Below are positions 7,537 through 11,161 of a DNA stretch of 11,161 nt, one piece after another. The DNA comes from an uncultured Clostridiaceae bacterium. Lineage in GTDB: Bacteria > Bacillota > Clostridia > Lachnospirales > Lachnospiraceae. The stretch covers positions 1 through 11,161 of the forward strand of contig CATLIJ010000063.1 in assembly GCA_949948825.1 (NCBI GenBank), written 5' to 3'. The notes under the pieces were generated by a model that was given only the letters and a program-made list of their open reading frames with translations, was not told the origin of the DNA and did no database searches. Made by a program: the position numbers and the translations under genes. Each line of letters begins with the position of its first letter. Position 1 is the stretch's first letter.

Positions 7537-7546
7537 CCCCCCCTTT
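7537..7546 (-). promoter_or_regulatory. Ribosome binding site that fixes a TTG start
   Basis: AAAGGGGGGG lies 8 nt before TTG 7528 and overlaps the TAA of the upstream 62-aa ORF (7545-7547). It is the reason for accepting TTG as the start of the 185-aa protein, and it implies coupling between the two ORFs. Confidence 0.6.
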
Positions 7547-7733
7547 AATCCAGACTTATTACGGCAGATTTTGTTCCATATTGAGAGTTTGCATAATATT
7601 GTGGCTGGTTGTTCTTCCAGGCTTCCAAAATCATCTCTATATCATTAGATTGCACTTCCCCATCTGTCCGCATCATATTTTTATCATTGACTTCTTCTGT
7701 CTCCTTGGCTTCTCTCCATTCAGATGTTTCCAC
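7545..7733 (-). CDS. Small hypothetical protein, up to 62 aa
   Basis: The GTG at 7733 gives METSEWREAKETEEVND..., but no Shine-Dalgarno precedes it. An alternative start is the ATG pair at about residues 20-21. In the same frame, upstream of an in-frame TGA at 7755-7757, an ATG (7811) would add a hydrophobic MGGTSLCAGFAGLLLS segment. This could therefore be the C-terminal part of a gene cut by a nonsense change. The C-terminus (MILEAWKNNQPQYY, then GTKSAVISLD) has helix-then-strand character. There is no known family. Its TAA overlaps the strong RBS of the 185-aa gene, which argues that ribosomes do reach this point. Confidence 0.45.
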   Translation of the reverse strand: METSEWREAKETEEVNDKNMMRTDGEVQSNDIEMILEAWKNNQPQYYANSQYGTKSAVISLD

Positions 7734-7750
7734 CAGATCGATAACACAGC

Positions 7751-7873
7751 TTATTCACCTGTCTGATAATAATAATCCAGCAAATCCAGCACACAAGGAT
7801 GTTCCTCCCATGGATTACTTTGGAAAAACAAAAAATAAGTATTAGAAGAGCATAAACCAAAAGATCCTGTCAC
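7751..7873 (-). CDS. Putative 40-aa small protein coupled to the Imm11-like gene
   Basis: The GTG at 7873 overlaps the TGA of the Imm11-like gene (GTGA), the same junction type seen elsewhere in this operon. The product contains NTYFLFFQSNPWEEHP and CVLDLLDYYYQTGE. This is an amphipathic, aromatic-rich composition that reads like protein rather than random translation. GGAG lies about 13 nt upstream, which is distant, so reinitiation is the likelier route. It could be a real small protein, or a displaced fragment of a larger gene whose remainder is the 62-aa ORF in another frame. Confidence 0.35.
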   Translation of the reverse strand: MTGSFGLCSSNTYFLFFQSNPWEEHPCVLDLLDYYYQTGE

Positions 7874-8421
7874 AGATCATTCTGGCTCCATTTACAATAT
7901 ATTCGACCATTTTTTACCTCCATCCTCTGATAATGAATCCCTTTACATCCCCGCCTCAAAAGGCTTTCTGCTATCTCCAGGTTAACTGCCATTCCTTTAG
8001 AAAGGAGTTCTGCATTGATTTGACAGATGGGCTGCTGCTTTATTTGGGAAAGTTCATATCCCCATACAGTGCTTCTTCCTCTTCCAGACAATTCCACATG
8101 GCGAATCCTTTTTAAAAGAGGTGCATAATATAACTCTCCCTGATCCCCCAAAGTATTCAAAATAAAAAACATTTTAAATTCCAGCTTTTCATCATAAGCC
8201 TCCATCACCCTCTTTACCAAATCGGATACCAGAAGAACCGGCCCGCTTAAAACATCAACAAAATCCAGTTTTGTCCTGGACTGTGCATACACAACATTTC
8301 TCTCCGGGATTCTTACGCCGCTTTCCAAACAAAACAGATTTGGAGAAAAATGTTCATAAAAATCTTGAATTACAGGAATATTTTTATATTTTCTATCCTG
8401 ACTGATAAAAAAGTATTCCAT
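7870..8421 (-). CDS. Imm11/DUF1629-like protein, 183 aa
   Basis: The ATG at 8421 lies 3 nt after a 30-aa ORF, with AAAGGA about 11 nt upstream. There is no signal peptide. The opening (MEYFFISQDRKYKNIPVIQD), the central VLSGPVLLVSDLVKRVMEAY (58-77) and above all AESLLRRGCKGIHYQRMEV (151-169) match what I remember of the Imm11 (DUF1629) family. That family is small soluble proteins, many of which act as immunity proteins next to polymorphic toxins or contact-dependent effectors. The length fits the family. No toxin gene is seen next to it here, so it may be an orphan immunity protein or a structural relative with another job in the cluster. The family call is from memory of its motifs and was not searched. 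Confidence 0.65.
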   Translation of the reverse strand: MEYFFISQDRKYKNIPVIQDFYEHFSPNLFCLESGVRIPERNVVYAQSRTKLDFVDVLSGPVLLVSDLVKRVMEAYDEKLEFKMFFILNTLGDQGELYYAPLLKRIRHVELSGRGRSTVWGYELSQIKQQPICQINAELLSKGMAVNLEIAESLLRRGCKGIHYQRMEVKNGRIYCKWSQNDL

Positions 8422-8424
8422 ATC

Positions 8425-8517
8425 TTAAAACATCCTTTCCGATTGGTTGTTCTCTTCTGCGCTCCAATTCATCACACAGTCAAATATGTTTTGATAATCG
8501 CCAAAAAGAATACGCAT
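8425..8517 (-). CDS. Putative 30-aa small protein between the VWA and Imm11-like genes
   Basis: The ATG at 8517 is one base after the VWA-gene TGA, with AGGGAG (8522-8527) well placed upstream. The TAA is 3 nt before the Imm11-like ATG. The product MRILFGDYQNIFDCVMNW continues with a polar tail ending SERMF. The good RBS and the exact packing between two genes make translation likely. The function is unknown; it could be a small subunit or the truncated start of a formerly longer gene. Confidence 0.45.
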   Translation of the reverse strand: MRILFGDYQNIFDCVMNWSAEENNQSERMF

Positions 8518-8518
8518 T

Positions 8519-10381
8519 TCACTCCCTCTCACCAGGCTTCAGATTCTTATAATGCAGCTCAATCTCCGTATCCTCTTCATAAAAAGTCACTGTAATCTTT
8601 TCATTATAATAAATCGGATACCCCTTCCCCTTTTTCAAAATTTCAGCACCCCGCATCACCGTGCAGTGCTCCGACTGGTCCTGAATCACCAGCGAATGAT
8701 CTGGCCCCGGACAAAATATAATATTTCCAGACTCTGCTTCTCCGCAGGAAATGTTACATGTGTCCAAAATTTGTTTTAACACAACCCGCCCCGGAGCACG
8801 TCCAAACAGACGGTAAGTCTGCGGAGGAATATCCTCCTCATTCCGGGTCCTCACAACATAGAGGTTAAGCTTTCCAGAATATGCCCCATCCCGAATCACC
8901 ACAGGTTTTTCCGGCATTCTTGCCGCTGCTGTCTGTTCCATATAAATAATGGTTGTATCCTTTTTCCTTCCCCATAAAACCAAGACTACAAGCCCAACTG
9001 CCAAAGCACCCAAAATTCCCCATAGCAGTCGGTAATCTGGCTCTGGCTGAAAAACCGGATCTGGTGTCTTTACAATTTTCACTGGAGATGCCTGTCTGAC
9101 CTGCCACACATCTTCAAACCCAGTCATATCCACCTGTATGTCCACTTCCTCTATATCATCTGCCGGAATTGAAGCCGACAATTTTCCTTTCTCAATCACT
9201 CCCTGACACGCAGCGCCGTTTAAAGTATAAAAAATCTTTCTGCCTTCAAACACCTCCTGCTCCCAAAGACTGCTCTGATTTTCCCTCTCATCCACCGCTT
9301 CCACTGTAATATCCGCAAAATGTTCGTACCTGGGCGGAACCTTCCTTTTTATTTCTTCTGCGGTCTGTTCCAGCTCTTCTCTTCGGTATTGTACATTTAC
9401 CTGTATTTCTGCAGAATATTCTGTCAACAAACGGGCATGCACTTTCTCCCAGGCTTCCCCGCCCCAAATACGGATGAAATCAGAAGAAGGATTCTCTAAT
9501 TCAATGACCGCAAACTCTTTTCCCTGTGTAATCTGTTTTCTTTCGGTCTCACACTCTGCCATAACCGTCTCTGATTCTCCCTCCCATTCCACCAGAAGCC
9601 GGAGACAGCTGGCATTAGGCGGCAGTTCCACCACCCATTCCTCGTCCGTTTCACCCCTCCTCATGGAAACCTCTTTCCACGGGATATTCAGTCTCTCCTT
9701 AAGAATCCGTTCCAAAATCTCATTCAGGGAACCAGACTGCCCTTCCCAATACACAGCTCCCCCTGTAGCTTCCGCCCCGTCAAATATGTGCATCGCAGGA
9801 CTGGTAAGCTCTGTCCCGATTGCAACAATATACATTGGGATTCCCTGACTTGCTGCTTCTGTCATGGCCTCTGTATACTGTATTCGAGATATTTCCCTTT
9901 GCTGCTGATTTGGCATATCGATCTCCCCATCGGTCAGCAAAATAATGCTTCGCTTGGCCCCTTCCTCCTTGGAAAACAGCTGGACTGCCTGCTGCAATCC
10001 TTCTCCAGCATTGGTATATCCAGTATACTGAACAGACTCCAGCTGCCGTTCCAGCCTTTTGGAATCTTTCCCAAGGGGAATCACTGCCTGAATATCCGTA
10101 TGATAAGCTACCAGCCCATAAGAATAATCCGAAGGCAGGCTATCAACCATCCGGCGTATGGCATCTCTGACCCGGTGATCAGAATCCTGAGTGTTCATGG
10201 ACACACTGGTATCCAACACAAAGATCAGCTCCCCCTTCTTTGTGCTGACATAGGACTCCTTTTCCACTGCAAATGCTTGAAACGATGACCCCAATATTCC
10301 GCTCCACAGCAATATGCCTGCGATCCAGACAGTCAGCCCTTTTCTTACTTTTTTCCCTATACTTTTTGATCCCTGCGGCAT
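8519..10381 (-). CDS. VWA-domain membrane protein with cytoplasmic FHA-like C-terminal domain, 620 aa
   Basis: The ATG at 10381 has AAAGGGGG (10390-10397) 8 nt upstream. Residues 14-38 are a signal peptide with a probable AFA cleavage site. The VWA domain (about 50-230) has a complete metal-ion-dependent adhesion site: DTSVS at 57-61, T123 in GYTNAG, and LLTDGEID with D151. It also has the usual IVAIGTELTS core. Residues 240-440 are beta-rich and resemble an immunoglobulin-like stalk. One membrane helix spans 452-470 (LLWGILGALAVGLVVLVLW), followed by GRKK, which puts the C-terminus inside. Residues 500-615 are beta-rich with IIFCPGPDHSLVIQDQS and a final NEKITVTF, consistent with a divergent FHA-like fold but without clear FHA signature residues. 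The expected role is divalent-metal-dependent ligand binding outside and protein docking inside. It is the first gene of the main unit and a topological match to the PP2C-like protein. Confidence 0.88.
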   Translation of the reverse strand: MPQGSKSIGKKVRKGLTVWIAGILLWSGILGSSFQAFAVEKESYVSTKKGELIFVLDTSVSMNTQDSDHRVRDAIRRMVDSLPSDYSYGLVAYHTDIQAVIPLGKDSKRLERQLESVQYTGYTNAGEGLQQAVQLFSKEEGAKRSIILLTDGEIDMPNQQQREISRIQYTEAMTEAASQGIPMYIVAIGTELTSPAMHIFDGAEATGGAVYWEGQSGSLNEILERILKERLNIPWKEVSMRRGETDEEWVVELPPNASCLRLLVEWEGESETVMAECETERKQITQGKEFAVIELENPSSDFIRIWGGEAWEKVHARLLTEYSAEIQVNVQYRREELEQTAEEIKRKVPPRYEHFADITVEAVDERENQSSLWEQEVFEGRKIFYTLNGAACQGVIEKGKLSASIPADDIEEVDIQVDMTGFEDVWQVRQASPVKIVKTPDPVFQPEPDYRLLWGILGALAVGLVVLVLWGRKKDTTIIYMEQTAAARMPEKPVVIRDGAYSGKLNLYVVRTRNEEDIPPQTYRLFGRAPGRVVLKQILDTCNISCGEAESGNIIFCPGPDHSLVIQDQSEHCTVMRGAEILKKGKGYPIYYNEKITVTFYEEDTEIELHYKNLKPGERE

Positions 10382-10406
10382 TTTTCTATCCCCCTTTTTT
10401 CAGATA

Positions 10407-10434
10407 TCATTAGTATATCACATATTTTTGTCAA
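10407..10434 (-). promoter_or_regulatory. Probable promoter of the VWA-led operon
   Basis: On the minus strand there is a perfect -35 TTGACA (10429-10434), then 16 nt, then TAATGA (10407-10412). An overlapping alternative is an extended -10, TGATATACT, with the hexamer at 10412-10417. Either fits a sigma-A promoter 25-30 nt before the RBS. Which -10 is used cannot be settled by eye. Confidence 0.55.
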
Positions 10435-10510
10435 AAAATGTCTTGTCCGCCAATCACAGGAACTTTGTCCCTGAAAAGGGGCAAAAGCATAAATTCTGGA
10501 ATAAAACTCC

Positions 10511-10550
10511 AAAAAAAGAGAGAACATTTGGAAATGTTCTCTCTTTTTTT
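10511..10550. terminator. Bidirectional intrinsic terminator (perfect 19-bp inverted repeat)
   Basis: The arms AAAAAAAGAGAGAACATTT and AAATGTTCTCTCTTTTTTT are exact reverse complements with GG between them. Each strand ends in a seven-base T-run after a stable AGAGAACATTT stem. It sits 9 bp after the stop of the RloB-like remnant and upstream of the VWA promoter, so it insulates the two minus-strand units. Confidence 0.85.
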
Positions 10551-10559
10551 AATAAAATC

Positions 10560-11132
10560 TCAACCATAAACTGTTCTATCAATTTGTAAACACTTGTAAA
10601 TGGATTCATCTCTATCATATTGGCAAATATACTTTTTTCCTTCTGAAATATACTGTTTTTCCAAAAGCTTTGCATTGACAATGGCTTTTTCTATATTGCC
10701 ATTCTGGACAATTTCCCGCGTTTTTCCTTTATCGCCTTTTAAATAAAAACTATATAAATGTGCGGATAAGTGTCTGTAAATTTCTCTTTTTGACAGTTTT
10801 TCTTTTACATCTTCAAAATGCATCAGCAACCACGTTTCAAACAGATAATTAGAAATTAACAATTCATATTCCGCAGCAGCCAATACCACAGATTGAATAT
10901 TAGGCGGATCATCACAATCAAATGCCAAATATTTACCATAAGTACTGAATTTTCGATTATGTTCCTCATCAGACAAAAATTCATTTGCATAATTTAAAAC
11001 AGTCTGCGCATTTCCATTAGCACTCTCTAAGATTATGAAAATGTCAATATTAAATGCGACATTTTTTAAATTTTTTTCAACCGATTTTCCTAACCTCTTC
11101 TTTGAACAATTCCCCAGCAGAATGATAGTCAT
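10560..11132 (-). pseudogene. RloB-like protein, 5'-truncated by an IS30-family insertion
   Basis: The frame from ATG 11132 gives 190 residues, but the first 30 or so are not RloB-like: they are translated from the tail of the IS, in a different frame from the transposase. Homology starts at FIILESANGNAQTVLNYANEF. It continues with YLAFDCDD (D72, D74, D75) and ISNYLFETWLLMHFEDV, the equivalent of the RloB signature SNPCFExWLLLHF, and then GKTREIVQNGNIEKAIVNAKLLEKQY. The usual N-terminal CEGxTE block with its glutamate is absent, so nuclease-type activity is unlikely. There is no clear RBS at the ATG. RloB proteins are linked to restriction and phage-defence loci and usually pair with an ATPase, RloA; no RloA is in the window. 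The stop is TGA at 10560, just ahead of the terminator. Confidence 0.7.
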
Positions 11133-11161
11133 GTATCCGGCGGGGGTAGTTGTTTATCCAG
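11036..11161 (-). mobile_element. Terminus of an IS30-family insertion sequence (partial)
   Basis: This is the transposase 3' end followed, after its TGA, by TGTCGCATTTAATATTGACATTTTC on the minus strand. It resembles the inner part of IS30-family terminal repeats as I remember them (GCATTTAA...TTGACA). RloB homology begins exactly where this sequence ends, near 11036-11040, marking the insertion boundary. The other end and any target duplication are outside the window. Confidence 0.6.
11077..11161 (-). CDS. IS30-family transposase, C-terminal 27 residues (partial)
   Basis: The minus-strand frame enters at the window edge and ends at TGA 11077-11079. It encodes WINNYPRRIHDYHSAGELF followed by a short charged tail. 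This matches the extreme C-terminus of IS30-family transposases (typical pattern: NxxPRxxxxYxTxxELF). Only the tail is visible, so the DDE catalytic core and the activity of the element cannot be judged. It overlaps the RloB-remnant frame. Confidence 0.65.
   Translation of the reverse strand, partial: WINNYPRRIHDYHSAGELFKEEVRKIG

Noticed and set aside
10488..10550. The 19-bp inverted repeat as an IS end or MITE
   Set aside because: The arms consist of an A-run, a short stem and a T-run with a 2-bp centre, and the position right after a stop codon fits a terminator.
1..11161. CRISPR array, tRNA, rRNA or riboswitch
   Set aside because: No regularly spaced repeats, cloverleaf-like segments or recognisable leader structures were found; non-coding gaps are all under 200 bp.

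Overview
The window looks like a chromosomal segment of a gut-type Firmicute (class Clostridia, probably Lachnospiraceae). The grounds are low-to-moderate GC, strong AGGAGG-type ribosome binding sites, frequent GTG/TTG starts, tight GTGA/ATGA gene overlaps, and the protein families present. Every gene I can support is on the minus strand, so transcription runs from high to low coordinates. I see no tRNA, rRNA or CRISPR array.

Right edge (about 10.5-11.16 kb): the 3' end of an IS30-family transposase gene and the IS terminus abut a RloB-like gene whose 5' part is missing. The IS appears to have truncated that defence-type gene. A perfect 19-bp inverted repeat with A- and T-tracts on both sides forms a bidirectional terminator that separates it from the next unit.

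Main unit (about 10.38 kb down to position 1): a promoter and strong RBS lead into a 620-aa protein with a signal peptide, an extracytoplasmic von Willebrand A domain with an intact metal site, one membrane helix and a cytoplasmic, FHA-like C-terminal domain. An AT-rich accessory stretch follows (about 6.5-8.5 kb). It holds a 30-aa ORF, an Imm11/DUF1629-like protein, 40-aa and 62-aa small ORFs, a 185-aa membrane-anchored protein of unknown function, and a frame-disrupted tandem paralogue of that protein. After a palindrome-rich gap comes a 648-aa protein with a cytoplasmic PP2C-type domain that has lost key metal-binding aspartates, one membrane helix, and an extracytoplasmic TPR-like, charged tail. 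Then come a 35-aa ORF, a 442-aa and a 230-aa protein of unknown function, and an Hsp70/actin-fold ATPase with an unusual 225-residue N-terminal extension that runs off the left edge.

Working hypothesis (inference): the VWA/FHA-like and pseudo-PP2C/TPR proteins form a transmembrane sensing or assembly pair whose cytoplasmic side works with the Hsp70-like ATPase and the coupled 442/230-aa pair. The Imm11-like gene and the membrane-protein duplication would be a variable cargo or immunity pocket inside the conserved frame. From memory, relatives of the 442-aa protein are common in gut Clostridia and carry an unsupported database name ('normocyte-binding protein'). I could not search to confirm this, nor to see what lies left of position 1.
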